In this document: one piece after another, positions 45,761-55,752 of the stretch
Layout of the letters: every line of letters starts with the position of its first letter
Numbering within the stretch: the first letter of the stretch is position 1
NCBI RefSeq assembly: GCF_019669985.1
Contig: NZ_AP019782.1
Coordinates: forward strand, 1,792,001 to 1,856,000
Direction of reading: 5' to 3'
Origin: Methylogaea oryzae
GTDB taxonomy: Bacteria; Pseudomonadota; Gammaproteobacteria; Methylococcales; Methylococcaceae
DNA: 64,000 bases
The notes under the pieces: generated by a model
Told to the model about the DNA's origin: nothing
Database searches by the model: none
What the model saw: the letters and a program-made list of their open reading frames with translations, nothing else
Made by a program: the position numbers and the translations under genes

Positions 45761-46654
45761 ATGGCCTCCTTCTTCGGCAGTTTTCCCTTCTCATCTATCG
45801 TGCGTATCGCACTCGGCATCGAATACGACGGCAGCGCTTTTTCCGGCTGGCAGTGGCAGGACGGGCCGCGCAGCGTCCAGGCTTGCGTGGAGGCGGCGGT
45901 CTCCAAGGTGGCGGATCACCCGGCCAGCGTGATCTGCGCCGGCCGTACCGATACCGGGGTGCACGCGCTGGAACAGGTGGCTCACTTCGATACCGACGCC
46001 AAGCGGGAGTTGCGCGGCTGGCTGATGGGCATCAATACCGCGCTGCCCGAGGACGTGCGGGTGCTGTGGGCCAAGCCGGTGGACGACCGCTTCCACGCCC
46101 GCTACAGCGCCATCGCCCGCTTTTACCGCTACGTCATCCTCAATCGCCCGGTCAGATCGGCGCTGGAGCGGCGGCGGGTGACCTGGGTTTACCACCCCAT
46201 GGACGAGGCCCGTATGCAGTTGGCCGCCGAGCACTTGATAGGGGAACACGATTTCAGCGCCTACCGCGCCTTGGGCTGCCAGTCCAAGAGCCCGAGGCGG
46301 CGCATGTATTTCATCCATGTTTACCGCCGGGAAGACCGGGTGATCGTCGATATTTCCGCCAATGCTTTCCTGCACCACATGGTGCGCAACATTGTCGGCG
46401 TGTTGATCGCGGTGGGCATCGGCAAGCAAGAGCCGGAGTGGGCCAAGGCGGTGTTGGAATCCCGCGACCGCAGCCAGGGCGGCGTGACCGCGCCGCCGGA
46501 CGGCTTGTATTTCGGCGGCGTGGCTTATCCGGCGGAATTCGGTTTGGCGCGCCACCCGGTGCTGGATCGCTTGCCCGCCGACGCTTGCCGTTATACCGGC
46601 GATCCCGCCGATTCCGTCTTGCATGAGCTGGCCGGCGAGGAGGTGGTGGAATGA
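45761..46654 (+). CDS. truA: tRNA pseudouridine(38-40) synthase
   Basis: The protein has up to 297 residues. The catalytic Asp is in CAGRTDTGVHALEQV (Asp64 in this numbering), and FRYVI- and RNIVGVLI-type TruA motifs follow. The usual start would be the GTG at 45800 (VRIALGIEYDG); the ATG at 45761 gives 13 extra residues and neither has a clear ribosome binding site. It overlaps trpF as ATGA. Confidence 0.96.
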   Translation: MASFFGSFPFSSIVRIALGIEYDGSAFSGWQWQDGPRSVQACVEAAVSKVADHPASVICAGRTDTGVHALEQVAHFDTDAKRELRGWLMGINTALPEDVRVLWAKPVDDRFHARYSAIARFYRYVILNRPVRSALERRRVTWVYHPMDEARMQLAAEHLIGEHDFSAYRALGCQSKSPRRRMYFIHVYRREDRVIVDISANAFLHHMVRNIVGVLIAVGIGKQEPEWAKAVLESRDRSQGGVTAPPDGLYFGGVAYPAEFGLARHPVLDRLPADACRYTGDPADSVLHELAGEEVVE

Positions 46655-47346
46655 GCCAAGTTGGTGCGCCGAATGGGGTTGCCTGGGCGCCGGAAAGGAA
46701 ATCGTCATATCCCTGGCGGCGAACTCGGGTTAAAATTTGCGGCTTTACCAGGCCGCAGGATGCGGCGGCGGCGGCGGCCTTGGGCGCCGACGCGTTGGGG
46801 CTGGTGTTTTATCCGCCCAGCCCGCGCGCCGTGACCGTCGCCCAGGCCCAGGCCGTGGTGGCGGCTTTGCCGCCTTTCGTGACGGTGGTGGCGTTGTTCG
46901 TGGACGAGCAGGAAGAGGCGGTTCGCGACGTGCTGGCCAACGTGCGGGTGGACTTGCTGCAATTCCACGGCGACGAATCGCCGGAATATTGCCGCGGTTT
47001 CGGGCGGCCTTACATGAAGGCCATTCGCATGGCGGAAGGCGTGGATTTGGCGCAAGTGGCCTGGCGCTACCACGATTCGGCCGGTTTGCTGCTGGACGCC
47101 TGGCATCCCGACGCCAAGGGCGGCACCGGCGCGGCATTCGACTGGGAGCGCGTTCCGGCCCAGTGTTCCCTGCCCATCGTGCTGGCCGGCGGTTTGACGC
47201 CGGACAACGTGCGGCAGGCCTTGGCGGTTGCCCGTCCCTACGCGTTGGATGTGAGCAGCGGCGTGGAATCGGCCAAGGGCATCAAAGATTTCGATAAAAT
47301 GGCGGCGTTTCTCAACGAGGTGTATGAATTTGAGCGCACAGGTTAA
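46651..47346 (+). CDS. trpF: Phosphoribosylanthranilate isomerase
   Basis: The protein has 231 residues. The catalytic Cys lies in [13 protein letters not shown] and the Asp in [15 protein letters not shown]. It converts phosphoribosylanthranilate to CdRP in tryptophan synthesis. The first 26 residues before RVKICG are longer than usual, but no closer start exists and the ATG overlaps the truA stop as ATGA. It overlaps trpB by 23 bases. Confidence 0.97.
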   Translation: MSQVGAPNGVAWAPERKSSYPWRRTRVKICGFTRPQDAAAAAALGADALGLVFYPPSPRAVTVAQAQAVVAALPPFVTVVALFVDEQEEAVRDVLANVRVDLLQFHGDESPEYCRGFGRPYMKAIRMAEGVDLAQVAWRYHDSAGLLLDAWHPDAKGGTGAAFDWERVPAQCSLPIVLAGGLTPDNVRQALAVARPYALDVSSGVESAKGIKDFDKMAAFLNEVYEFERTG

Positions 47347-48553
47347 GCAGGCATCCGGACCCTACAACTGGCCGGACAAGCGGGGCCACTTCGGGCCTTA
47401 TGGCGGCGTTTTCGTGGCTGAAACCCTGATGCATGCCATCGGCGAGTTGAAGGACGCTTACGAGCATTACACGAAAGACCCGGCCTTCCTGGCCGAGCTG
47501 GACCAGGACCTCAAGCACTACGTGGGCCGTCCGTCCCCCATCTACCATGCCGAGCGTCTCAGCCGCGAGCTGGGCGGCGCGCAGATTTACCTGAAGCGCG
47601 AGGATCTCAACCATACCGGCGCGCACAAGGTGAACAACACCGTCGGCCAGGCCCTGTTGGCCAAGCGCATGGGCAAGACCCGCATCATCGCCGAAACCGG
47701 CGCCGGCCAGCACGGCGTGGCCACCGCCACGGTGGCGGCCCGCTTGGGTCTGGAGTGCGTGGTGTACATGGGCTCGGTGGACGTGGCGCGCCAGGCGCAG
47801 AACGTTTACCGCATGAAGTTGCTGGGCGCGACGGTGGTGCCGGTGGAGTCCGGTTCCAAAACCCTCAAGGATGCGCTCAACGAAGCCATGCGCGATTGGG
47901 TTACCAACATCGACAACACTTTCTACATCATCGGCACGGTGGCCGGTCCCCACCCGTATCCCGCCATGGTGCGCGACTTCCAGGCCATCATCGGCCGCGA
48001 GTCCAAGCAACAGATGACCGAGATGACCGGCCGGCTGCCCGATGCCCTGGTGGCCTGCGTGGGCGGCGGCTCCAACGCCATCGGCCTGTTCCACCCGTAC
48101 ATCGACGACGCCCAAGTGGCCATGTACGGCGTGGAAGCGGCCGGCGACGGCATCGAAACCGGCCGCCATTCGGCGCCGCTGAGCGCCGGACGGCCCGGCG
48201 TGCTGCACGGCAACCGCACCTATCTGATGGAAGACGACGACGGCGAAATCATCGAAACCCATTCCGTGTCCGCCGGCCTGGATTATCCGGGCGTCGGTCC
48301 GGAGCACGCCTGGCTGAAAGACATCGGCCGCGCCAATTACGTCAGCATCACCGACGACGAGGCCTTGGAGGCGTTCCACACGCTGACGCGCAAGGAAGGC
48401 ATCATCCCCGCCTTGGAGTCCAGCCACGCGGTGGCTTACGCCATGAAGCTGGCGCCCACCCTGGGCAAAGAGAAAACCGTGCTGGTCAACCTGTCCGGGC
48501 GCGGCGACAAAGACATCCACACCGTAGCCCAGCGGGGAGGCATCCAACTGTGA
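47324..48553 (+). CDS. trpB: Tryptophan synthase beta chain
   Basis: The protein has 409 residues. The PLP lysine is Lys102 in [10 protein letters not shown], and the PLP phosphate loop is GGGSNA. It joins indole and serine to make tryptophan. Its stop overlaps the trpA start as GTGA, which suits the equal amounts needed for the alpha2-beta2 complex. Confidence 0.98.
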   Translation: MNLSAQVKQASGPYNWPDKRGHFGPYGGVFVAETLMHAIGELKDAYEHYTKDPAFLAELDQDLKHYVGRPSPIYHAERLSRELGGAQIYLKREDLNHTGAHKVNNTVGQALLAKRMGKTRIIAETGAGQHGVATATVAARLGLECVVYMGSVDVARQAQNVYRMKLLGATVVPVESGSKTLKDALNEAMRDWVTNIDNTFYIIGTVAGPHPYPAMVRDFQAIIGRESKQQMTEMTGRLPDALVACVGGGSNAIGLFHPYIDDAQVAMYGVEAAGDGIETGRHSAPLSAGRPGVLHGNRTYLMEDDDGEIIETHSVSAGLDYPGVGPEHAWLKDIGRANYVSITDDEALEAFHTLTRKEGIIPALESSHAVAYAMKLAPTLGKEKTVLVNLSGRGDKDIHTVAQRGGIQL

Positions 48554-49362
48554 GTCGCCTGACTTCCACTTTCGAAAACCTGGCTCGCCAGGGCCGCAAG
48601 GCGCTGATTCCGTTCATCACCGCCGGCGATCCGACGCCGGGCTTCACCGTGCCCATGATGCACGCCATGGTGGCGGCCGGCGCCGACATCATTGAGCTGG
48701 GCGTGCCGTTTTCCGATCCCATGGCCGACGGCCCGGTGATCCAAAAGGCCAGCGAGCGCGCTTTGGCCCACCACATGAGCCTGCGCAAGACCATGGACAT
48801 GGTGGCCGAATTCCGCCGCTTGGACGACACCACGCCCGTCGTGCTGATGGGCTACCTCAACCCGGTGGAAGTGATGGGCTACGCGGCTTTCGTCGAACGG
48901 GCCAAGGCCGTGGGCGTGGACGGCGTGCTGACGGTGGACATGCCGCCGGAAGAGGCGGGCGACTTCCTGCCCATGTTGAAGGAAGCCGGCATCGATCCCA
49001 TCTTCCTGCTGGCTCCGACCAGCACCGCCGAGCGGATTGCGCGGGTGGACGAAGTGGGCAGCGGTTACGTCTATTACGTCTCCCTCAAGGGCGTGACCGG
49101 CGCGGGCAACCTGGACCTGGCCGACGTGGAGGAGAAGCTGGCTGAAATCCGCCGCCATACCCAGCTGCCGCTCGGCGTGGGCTTCGGCGTGAAAAACGCC
49201 GAGACGGCGGGAGCGCTGAGCCGCGTGGCCGACGCCGTGGTGGTGGGGAGCGCGTTGATCTCCGTCATCGAGCAAAATCCGACGCTCGCCGCGAGCGAGT
49301 TGTCCAATCAGATCAGCGACCTGTTGCGCGCCATGCGCGCCGCAATGGACGCTACACGCTAA
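48550..49362 (+). CDS. trpA: Tryptophan synthase alpha chain
   Basis: The protein has 270 residues from the GTG at 48550. Catalytic Glu49 ([11 protein letters not shown]) and Asp60 (MADGP) stand at exactly the standard numbers, which supports the start. The phosphate is held by GVGFGV and VVGSAL. It cleaves indole-3-glycerol phosphate and channels indole to TrpB. accD follows after 12 bases. Confidence 0.98.
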   Translation: MSRLTSTFENLARQGRKALIPFITAGDPTPGFTVPMMHAMVAAGADIIELGVPFSDPMADGPVIQKASERALAHHMSLRKTMDMVAEFRRLDDTTPVVLMGYLNPVEVMGYAAFVERAKAVGVDGVLTVDMPPEEAGDFLPMLKEAGIDPIFLLAPTSTAERIARVDEVGSGYVYYVSLKGVTGAGNLDLADVEEKLAEIRRHTQLPLGVGFGVKNAETAGALSRVADAVVVGSALISVIEQNPTLAASELSNQISDLLRAMRAAMDATR

Positions 49363-49374
49363 GAGGACCGCGCC

Positions 49375-50283
49375 ATGAGCTGGTTTTCCAAATTGATGCC
49401 GTCGAAGATCCGCACCGACGCTTTGACCAAAAGCACGGTGCCGGAAGGGTTGTGGACCAAGTGCCCGCAGTGCAACGCCATCCTCTACAAGGCCGAGGTC
49501 GAGCGCAACCTGGAGGTTTGCCCCAAGTGCGATCACCACATGCGCATCAACGCCCGCCAGCGCTTGCACCTGTTCCTGGATAAGGAGCAGCGCCAGGAAC
49601 TGGGCGAGGAATTGGCGCCCACCGATCCGCTCAAATTCAAGGACAGCAAAAAATACAAGGACCGGTTGGTGCAGGCGCAGAAAGCCAGCGGCGAAAAAGA
49701 CGCCCTCATCGTCGTGCGCGGCCGGTTGAAAGGCCAGCCCCTGGTGGCGGCGGCGTTCGACTTCCAATTCATGGCGGGTTCCATGGGCTCGGTGGTGGGC
49801 GAGCGCTTCGTGCGCGGCGCCAATATCTGCCTGGAGCAGAAGATTCCCTACGTGGTGTTCAGCGCCAGCGGCGGCGCCCGCATGCAGGAATCGCTGCTGT
49901 CGCTGTTCCAGATGGCAAAAACCAGCGCCGTGCTGGCGCGCATGGCCGATGCCGGCGTGCCGTTCATTTCGGTGATGACCGATCCCACGATGGGCGGCGT
50001 TTCCGCCAGTTTGGCCATGTTGGGCGATATCAACGTGGCCGAGCCCAACGCCTTGATCGGTTTCGCCGGCCCGCGCGTGATCGAACAGACCGTGCGGGAA
50101 AAACTGCCGGAAGGCTTCCAGCGCAGCGAGTTCCTGCAGGAGCACGGTGCGGTGGACATGATCATCGACCGTCGCGAAATGCGCGACAAACTGGCCGAGT
50201 TGCTGGGCATGCTCAGCTATAGCCGCGGCAAACCGCGCGGCGAGCGGGCCTTGCTCACCAGGGAAGACGCGGCGCACTCCTAA
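49375..50283 (+). CDS. accD: Acetyl-CoA carboxylase carboxyltransferase beta subunit
   Basis: The protein has 302 residues. A zinc ribbon (Cys30, Cys33, Cys49, Cys52) precedes the crotonase-like domain with SGGARMQES and [15 protein letters not shown]. With AccA it moves the carboxyl group from biotin to acetyl-CoA, the first step of fatty-acid synthesis. The ribosome binding site is AGAGGA. folC starts three bases after the stop. Confidence 0.98.
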   Translation: MSWFSKLMPSKIRTDALTKSTVPEGLWTKCPQCNAILYKAEVERNLEVCPKCDHHMRINARQRLHLFLDKEQRQELGEELAPTDPLKFKDSKKYKDRLVQAQKASGEKDALIVVRGRLKGQPLVAAAFDFQFMAGSMGSVVGERFVRGANICLEQKIPYVVFSASGGARMQESLLSLFQMAKTSAVLARMADAGVPFISVMTDPTMGGVSASLAMLGDINVAEPNALIGFAGPRVIEQTVREKLPEGFQRSEFLQEHGAVDMIIDRREMRDKLAELLGMLSYSRGKPRGERALLTREDAAHS

Positions 50284-50286
50284 CCC

Positions 50287-51585
50287 ATGCGCTTCTCAAC
50301 GCTGGCCGAGTGGCTGGCATGGCAGGAAACGCTGCATCCCAAACCCATCGACTTGGGCTTGCAGCGGGTCCGGCGCGTATACGACGCCCTGGGCAGCGGC
50401 GCGGCCCCTTTCACCATCACGGTGGGCGGCACCAACGGCAAGGGTTCCAGCGTAGCGCTGTTGAGCGCCATCTTGCGGGCGGCCGGCTACCGGGTGGGCA
50501 CTTACACCTCGCCGCATTTGTTGCGCTACAACGAACGCATCCAAATCGACGGCGAACCGGTCGACGACGCGACCATCTGCGAGGCGTTCGGCCGGGTGGA
50601 CGGCGCGCGTGGCGACACCAGCTTGAGTTATTTCGAGTTCGGCACGTTGACGGCGTTGGATATTTTCCGCCGCGCCGGCTTGGACGCGCAGATTTTGGAG
50701 GTGGGGCTGGGCGGCCGACTGGATGCGGTGAACATCATCGACGCGGACGCGGCGCTGGTGGCCAGCATCGACATCGACCACCAGGAATGGCTGGGCGACA
50801 GCCGCGACGCCATCGCCTTGGAAAAAGCCGGCATTTACCGGCGCGGCCACCCGGCGGTGCTGGGCGACCCCGAGGCGCCGCCGGCTTTGCTGTCTTATGT
50901 GGACGAACAGGGCATCGCGCTGCACCGCCAGGGGCGGGAGTTCGGTTATTCGATGGATGGCGCCGGCTGGAACTGGCGCGGCTCGACCGGCTCGTTGCGA
51001 GAGTTGCCGTTGCCGGCCATGCCCGGCAAGCACCAGCTGCTCAACGCCTCGGCGGTGCTGCAACTGCTGCAATTGGTGCAAACGCGTTTGCCGGTGGCGG
51101 AATCGGCGGTTAGGCGCGGCCTTGAGACCGTTCGCTTGGCGGGACGGTTCCAATTGATTCCCGGCGCGCCCGCTGTCCTGGCCGACGTGGCGCACAATCC
51201 CCAGGCGGCGCGGGTACTGGCCGAGTATTTGCGGGAGGCCTTCGGCGGACGCCGCGTGTTGGCCGTCTTCGCCATCATGCGCGACAAGGACGTCGCCGGG
51301 GTGGTGGGCGGCGTCGCCGATTTGGTGTCGGCGTGGTATCTTGCGCCGCTGGCCATGCCGAGGGCGGCCACGGCGGACGAGCTGCACCCGCTGTTGGCGG
51401 CCGCGACGGCGGCACCGATCCATGGAGGTTATGCCGACGTGGCCGAGGCTTTTAGGGCGGCGCGGCGGGATGCTCGCGCGGACGACTTGATCGTGGTGTT
51501 CGGATCCTTTTTTTTGGTGGCGGAGTTTTTGGCGCAAATGGCGTCGGGAGTTGAGGTAGCTCATGGATCAACAGTTAAAGACTAG
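50287..51585 (+). CDS. folC: Dihydrofolate synthase / folylpolyglutamate synthase
   Basis: This 432-residue Mur-ligase-fold enzyme has the P-loop VGGTNGKGSSVALLSAI and the folate region YTSPHLLRYNERI, with SYFEFGTLTALDIF further on. It makes dihydrofolate and adds glutamates to folates. accD-folC-dedD-cvpA-purF is a classic gammaproteobacterial order. It overlaps the SPOR gene by 23 bases. Confidence 0.96.
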   Translation: MRFSTLAEWLAWQETLHPKPIDLGLQRVRRVYDALGSGAAPFTITVGGTNGKGSSVALLSAILRAAGYRVGTYTSPHLLRYNERIQIDGEPVDDATICEAFGRVDGARGDTSLSYFEFGTLTALDIFRRAGLDAQILEVGLGGRLDAVNIIDADAALVASIDIDHQEWLGDSRDAIALEKAGIYRRGHPAVLGDPEAPPALLSYVDEQGIALHRQGREFGYSMDGAGWNWRGSTGSLRELPLPAMPGKHQLLNASAVLQLLQLVQTRLPVAESAVRRGLETVRLAGRFQLIPGAPAVLADVAHNPQAARVLAEYLREAFGGRRVLAVFAIMRDKDVAGVVGGVADLVSAWYLAPLAMPRAATADELHPLLAAATAAPIHGGYADVAEAFRAARRDARADDLIVVFGSFFLVAEFLAQMASGVEVAHGSTVKD

Positions 51586-52414
51586 GTTAATCGGCGTTAC
51601 CATCGTTGTTTCTTTGGTCGTGATTTTCGTGCCGATGCTGTTCGAAGACAGCAGCGACCGGGAAGCGGCTAGTATCGGTGCCGCCAACGTACCCGAGTTC
51701 CCCCAAGAGTTGCAGTCCCAGGCTTTGCCGCTTCCTTCCTCCGCGCCGAAAATGGCGGCATTGCCGCCGGCGCCGGAACCCACGGCGATCCGCGAAGAAC
51801 CGTTGGACCCGCTGGACGTTCCGAGCGGCGGCGGCGAGCCGACCGACGACATGGGCGTTTCGGCCGACGCTCAGGACGCGTTGATGCCGGAAAGCGCGCC
51901 CCGCGCCGGCCGCTCCGCGACAGCGCAGAACGCGCCGCCCAAGGTGAAGCCGTTGGTCAAGGAGGCGCCGTCCAAACCGACCGCGGCGGAACTGCTCAAA
52001 CCGCTGGACAAACCGAAGCCCGCCCCCGTGGCGGAGCCGGCCCCGGCCAAGGCGCCCGTCGTGCCCGCGACGCCGGCGGCGGCTCCTGCGGCGGCGAAGC
52101 CCAAGGCGGCGGCGCCGGTCGCCGCCAAGCCGCCGGCGGCGGCCGATGCGAAGCCGGCCCCGACCGCTCCGGTCAAGATGTCGGCCTGGATCATCCAGGC
52201 CGGCAGCTTCGGCGACGAGGCCAACGCCAAGACTTTGCTGGTCAAGCTGCGCCAAGCCAATGTCGCCGCCTTCGTGGAGATGATCCCCAGCCCCAACGGC
52301 AACAGTTACCGGGTGCGCGTTGGGCCGGAGCTGGATCGGGCGCGGGCGGAAGCCACGCTGAAAAAAATGGAGACGGAGGCTGGCGTCAAAGGCATGATCG
52401 TTTCCTATCCGTGA
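51563..52414 (+). CDS. dedD: SPOR-domain division protein (DedD-like)
   Basis: The protein has 283 residues. One membrane helix (about 10-26) is followed by a long Pro/Ala/Lys-rich linker (about 60-210) and a C-terminal SPOR domain (MSAWIIQAGSFGDEANAKTL...YRVRVGPELDRARAEATL). SPOR domains bind denuded glycan strands at the septum. The position between folC and cvpA is where dedD normally stands. The sequence of the linker is low-complexity, so orthology rests on layout and order. Confidence 0.88.
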   Translation: MDQQLKTRLIGVTIVVSLVVIFVPMLFEDSSDREAASIGAANVPEFPQELQSQALPLPSSAPKMAALPPAPEPTAIREEPLDPLDVPSGGGEPTDDMGVSADAQDALMPESAPRAGRSATAQNAPPKVKPLVKEAPSKPTAAELLKPLDKPKPAPVAEPAPAKAPVVPATPAAAPAAAKPKAAAPVAAKPPAAADAKPAPTAPVKMSAWIIQAGSFGDEANAKTLLVKLRQANVAAFVEMIPSPNGNSYRVRVGPELDRARAEATLKKMETEAGVKGMIVSYP

Positions 52415-52445
52415 TGATTCGTCCCTTAAGCCTTGGGCTGAAACT

Positions 52446-52937
52446 TTGATCTGGATCGACTACGCCATCATCGGCTTGATCTCCCTGTCGGCCATCGTCG
52501 GCCTGATACGGGGATTCGTGCGGGAAGGTTTTTCCCTGGCTTTGTGGATCTTGGCCGGCTGGATTGGGTTGACCTTCAGCCGCGAGTTTTCCGTTTATTT
52601 GGAAGCCTCCATTTCCATGCCCTCGGCGCGCATCGCCGCGGCGTTCGGCATTCTGTTCGTCATGACTTTGGTGGTGGGCGGACTGGTGGGGTTCCTCGTA
52701 TCCAAATTGGTTTCCGCGACCGGTTTCAGCGGCACCGACCGCTTGGCGGGATTGGTTTTCGGCGTCGCTCGCGGCGCGGTGATCGTTTCCGTATTGGTAT
52801 TGCTGGCGGGGGTGACGCCGCTGCCGGAAGATCCTTGGTGGAAGGAGTCCCAACTGATTCCGCCGTTCCAGAAACTGGCCCTGTGGCTGCGCGGGCAGTT
52901 GCCCGCCGGCGTGGCCGGTTATGTAACCTACCGTTAA
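52446..52937 (+). CDS. cvpA: CvpA-family membrane protein
   Basis: The protein has 163 residues with four membrane helices. WIDYAIIGLISLSAIVGLIRGF is the family start, and AGLVFGVARGAVIVSVLVLL closes the conserved part. It was first found for colicin V production, and is nearly always next to purF, as here. The start is TTG at 52446, because no ATG or GTG precedes the conserved region. No good ribosome binding site is seen. Confidence 0.92.
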   Translation: MIWIDYAIIGLISLSAIVGLIRGFVREGFSLALWILAGWIGLTFSREFSVYLEASISMPSARIAAAFGILFVMTLVVGGLVGFLVSKLVSATGFSGTDRLAGLVFGVARGAVIVSVLVLLAGVTPLPEDPWWKESQLIPPFQKLALWLRGQLPAGVAGYVTYR

Positions 52938-52972
52938 TTTCTCTTTTCCTTTCGCTATTAGGGTAATCGCCT

Positions 52973-54481
52973 ATGTGTGGCATTGCTGGCATCGTTTCCC
53001 ATGACAATGTCAATCAGGAGCTGTACGAAGCTCTGACGGTATTGCAACATCGTGGCCAGGACGCCGCCGGTATCGTCACCTGCGAGGGTGGACGTTTGTA
53101 CTTGCGCAAGGACAACGGCTTGGTGAGCGACGTGTTCCACACGCGCCACATGCTGCAATTGCAAGGCAATATGGGCATCGCCCACGTGCGTTATCCCACC
53201 GCCGGCTGCTCCAGCTCGGCGGAAGCGCAGCCGTTTTACGTCAACTCCCCCTACGGCATCACGCTCGCGCACAACGGCAATTTGACCAATGCCGACGAGT
53301 TGCGCCGCGCTTTGTTCGAGGAGGATCAGCGTCATTGCAACACGGGTTCCGACTCGGAAGTGCTGCTCAATGCTTTCGCCCACGAACTGCAGCAGGGTCA
53401 CAAGTTGCGCCTGGAAGTGGACGACGTGTTCCAGGCGGTGTCCGCCGTGCACCGCCGCTGTAATGGCGCTTACGCCGCCTTGGCGATGATCACCGGCTTC
53501 GGCATTTTGGCGTTCCGCGACCCCCACGGCATTCGCCCGCTGGTCTACGGCGAACGGCAGTCGCCCAACGGCAAGGAATATATGTTCGCGTCCGAAAGCG
53601 TGGCTTTGGACGTGTTGGGCTTCAAGCTAGTGCGCGACGTGCGTCCGGGCGAGGCGATATTCATCGAGCGCAACGGCACGCTGCACAGCCGCCAGTGCGT
53701 GGAAGCGGCCACGTATGCGCCATGTATTTTCGAATACGTCTATTTCGCCCGCCCCGACTCCATCGTCGACAATATTTCGGTGTACAAGGCCCGTTTGCGC
53801 ATGGGCGAGAAGTTGGCGCACAAGATTCTGCGTACCCTTCCGAACCACGACATCGACGTGGTCATCCCCATTCCCGACACCAGCCGCACCTCTGCGTTGC
53901 AGTTGGCCAATACGCTGGGCGTCAAATATCGCGAAGGCTTCGTGAAAAATCGCTATATCGGCCGGACTTTCATCATGCCGGGCCAGCAGATGCGGGCGAA
54001 AAACGTGCGGCGCAAGCTCAACGCCATCGACCTGGAGTTCAAGGACAAAACGGTGCTGCTGGTGGACGATTCCATCGTGCGCGGGACGACCTCGACGCAG
54101 ATCATCCAAATGGCCCGCGACGCCGGCGCGAAAAAAGTCTACTTCGCTTCGGCCTCGCCGCCGGTGCGTTTCCCCAACGTCTACGGCATCGACATGCCGG
54201 CGGCGGAGGAGCTGGTGGCCCACGGTCGCAGCGACGACGAAGTGCAGCGCGAACTGGGCGCCGATTGGCTGGTTTACCAGGATCTGGACGACCTGATCCG
54301 CGCCGTGCAAAAAGGCAACCCGGATGTCGTACGGTTCGATACGTCCTGCTTCAATGGCGACTATGTGACCGGCGACATTACCGAGGAGTACCTGGCGGCG
54401 CAGAGCTGCAAGCGTTCCGACGGCGCCAAGGGCCAGGACGCGCGGCTCAGCTCCATACTCGATCTCAACAATGCGGTGTAA
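52973..54481 (+). CDS. purF: Amidophosphoribosyltransferase
   Basis: The protein has 502 residues. The N-terminus [10 protein letters not shown] carries the nucleophilic Cys that is exposed after Met removal. The PRPP site is [17 protein letters not shown]. It takes the first committed step of purine synthesis. The position 35 bases after cvpA and 17 before metZ suggests one transcript. Confidence 0.98.
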   Translation: MCGIAGIVSHDNVNQELYEALTVLQHRGQDAAGIVTCEGGRLYLRKDNGLVSDVFHTRHMLQLQGNMGIAHVRYPTAGCSSSAEAQPFYVNSPYGITLAHNGNLTNADELRRALFEEDQRHCNTGSDSEVLLNAFAHELQQGHKLRLEVDDVFQAVSAVHRRCNGAYAALAMITGFGILAFRDPHGIRPLVYGERQSPNGKEYMFASESVALDVLGFKLVRDVRPGEAIFIERNGTLHSRQCVEAATYAPCIFEYVYFARPDSIVDNISVYKARLRMGEKLAHKILRTLPNHDIDVVIPIPDTSRTSALQLANTLGVKYREGFVKNRYIGRTFIMPGQQMRAKNVRRKLNAIDLEFKDKTVLLVDDSIVRGTTSTQIIQMARDAGAKKVYFASASPPVRFPNVYGIDMPAAEELVAHGRSDDEVQRELGADWLVYQDLDDLIRAVQKGNPDVVRFDTSCFNGDYVTGDITEEYLAAQSCKRSDGAKGQDARLSSILDLNNAV

Positions 54482-54498
54482 ACGGGGGTAACAGGGCA

Positions 54499-55686
54499 GT
54501 GGACGAGCTAGACTGGCAACAATACGCCGTTGAAACCCAGGCCATCCGCGCAGGGCAGCACCGCACGCCGGAACAGGAACACAGCGATCCCATCTTCGCC
54601 ACCTCCAGTTACGTGTTCGGCAGCGCGGCGGAAGCGGCGGCGCGCTTCACCGGCCAAATTCCCGGCAACATCTATTCCCGCTTCACCAACCCCACGGTGC
54701 GCGCCTTCGAGGAACGCCTGGCCGTGTTGGAAGGCGGCGAGCGCTGCATCGCCGTCGCCTCCGGCATGGCGGCCATCGCCGCCGTGGGATTCAGCTTGCT
54801 GAAGGCCGGCGATCATGTGGTTTGCTCGCGGGGCGTGTTCGGCAACACGACCATTTTCTTCCAGAACTTCCTCGCCAAATTCGGCGTGGAGACCAGCTAT
54901 GTCGGGTTGACCGACTATGCCGGTTGGGAGCAAGCCATTCGCCCCAGCACGCGCTTCCTGTTCCTGGAAACGCCGTCCAATCCCCTGACGGAAATCGCCG
55001 ACGTTCGCCGCCTGGCCGACCTGGCCCATGCCAAGGGGGCGTTGCTGATCGTCGACAATTGCTTTTGCACGCCGGCCTTGCAGCGGCCGCTGGCCTTGGG
55101 GGCGGATATCGTCATTCACTCGGCCACCAAATACCTGGACGGCCAAGGCCGCTGCGTCGGCGGCGCCGTGGTGGGCGGCAACGAGTTGCTGGACAAAACC
55201 GTTTACCCCTATTTGCGCACCGTCGGTCCCAGCATGAGCCCGTTCAACGCCTGGGTATTCCTGAAAGGCATGGAGACTCTGTCCTTGCGCATGAAAGCCC
55301 ATTGCGGCAATGCGCTGGAGCTGGCGCGCTGGCTGGAACGGCAGCCGGCGGTAAAGCGAGTTCATTATCCCGGGCTGGCCAGCCATCCGCAGCACGAATT
55401 GGCCCAGCGCCAGCAGGCCGGCGGCGGCGGCATCGTCAGCTTCGAATTGGCGGGGGGCAAGGATGCGGCGTGGAAGCTGATCGACTCCACCCGGATGTTG
55501 TCCATCACCGCCAACCTGGGCGACGTGAAAACCACCATCACCCATCCGGCCACCACCACCCACGGCCGTCTTTCGCCGGAGGACAGGGCCAACGCCGGCA
55601 TCGCCGACGGATTGGTGCGCATCGCCGTCGGTCTGGAAAATATCGACGACATCATCGGCGACTTGCGGCGCGGACTGCCGGAGTGA
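54499..55686 (+). CDS. metZ: O-succinylhomoserine sulfhydrylase
   Basis: The protein has 395 residues from the GTG at 54499. The Cys/Met PLP family shows the cofactor Lys in HSATKYLDGQGR and the SRFTNPTVRAFEERL and ITHPATTTHGRL motifs. It makes homocysteine directly from O-succinylhomoserine and sulfide. The placement after purF is that of Pseudomonas metZ. The upstream in-frame extension lies inside purF and is not real. Confidence 0.95.
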   Translation: MDELDWQQYAVETQAIRAGQHRTPEQEHSDPIFATSSYVFGSAAEAAARFTGQIPGNIYSRFTNPTVRAFEERLAVLEGGERCIAVASGMAAIAAVGFSLLKAGDHVVCSRGVFGNTTIFFQNFLAKFGVETSYVGLTDYAGWEQAIRPSTRFLFLETPSNPLTEIADVRRLADLAHAKGALLIVDNCFCTPALQRPLALGADIVIHSATKYLDGQGRCVGGAVVGGNELLDKTVYPYLRTVGPSMSPFNAWVFLKGMETLSLRMKAHCGNALELARWLERQPAVKRVHYPGLASHPQHELAQRQQAGGGGIVSFELAGGKDAAWKLIDSTRMLSITANLGDVKTTITHPATTTHGRLSPEDRANAGIADGLVRIAVGLENIDDIIGDLRRGLPE

Positions 55687-55692
55687 CGCCTC

Positions 55693-55719
55693 CGGGCGGT
55701 GCCGCGTCGGCGCCGCCCG
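55693..55719. terminator. Strong GC hairpin between convergent metZ and fimV-like genes
   Basis: A 12-bp stem with one G-U pair (55693-55704 with 55708-55719) and a 3-base loop lies seven bases past the metZ stop. It lacks a T tract, so its efficiency as an intrinsic terminator is uncertain. Confidence 0.6.
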
Positions 55720-55752
55720 TATCGCTCTCCGGTTTCGACGGCTTGACGGCGC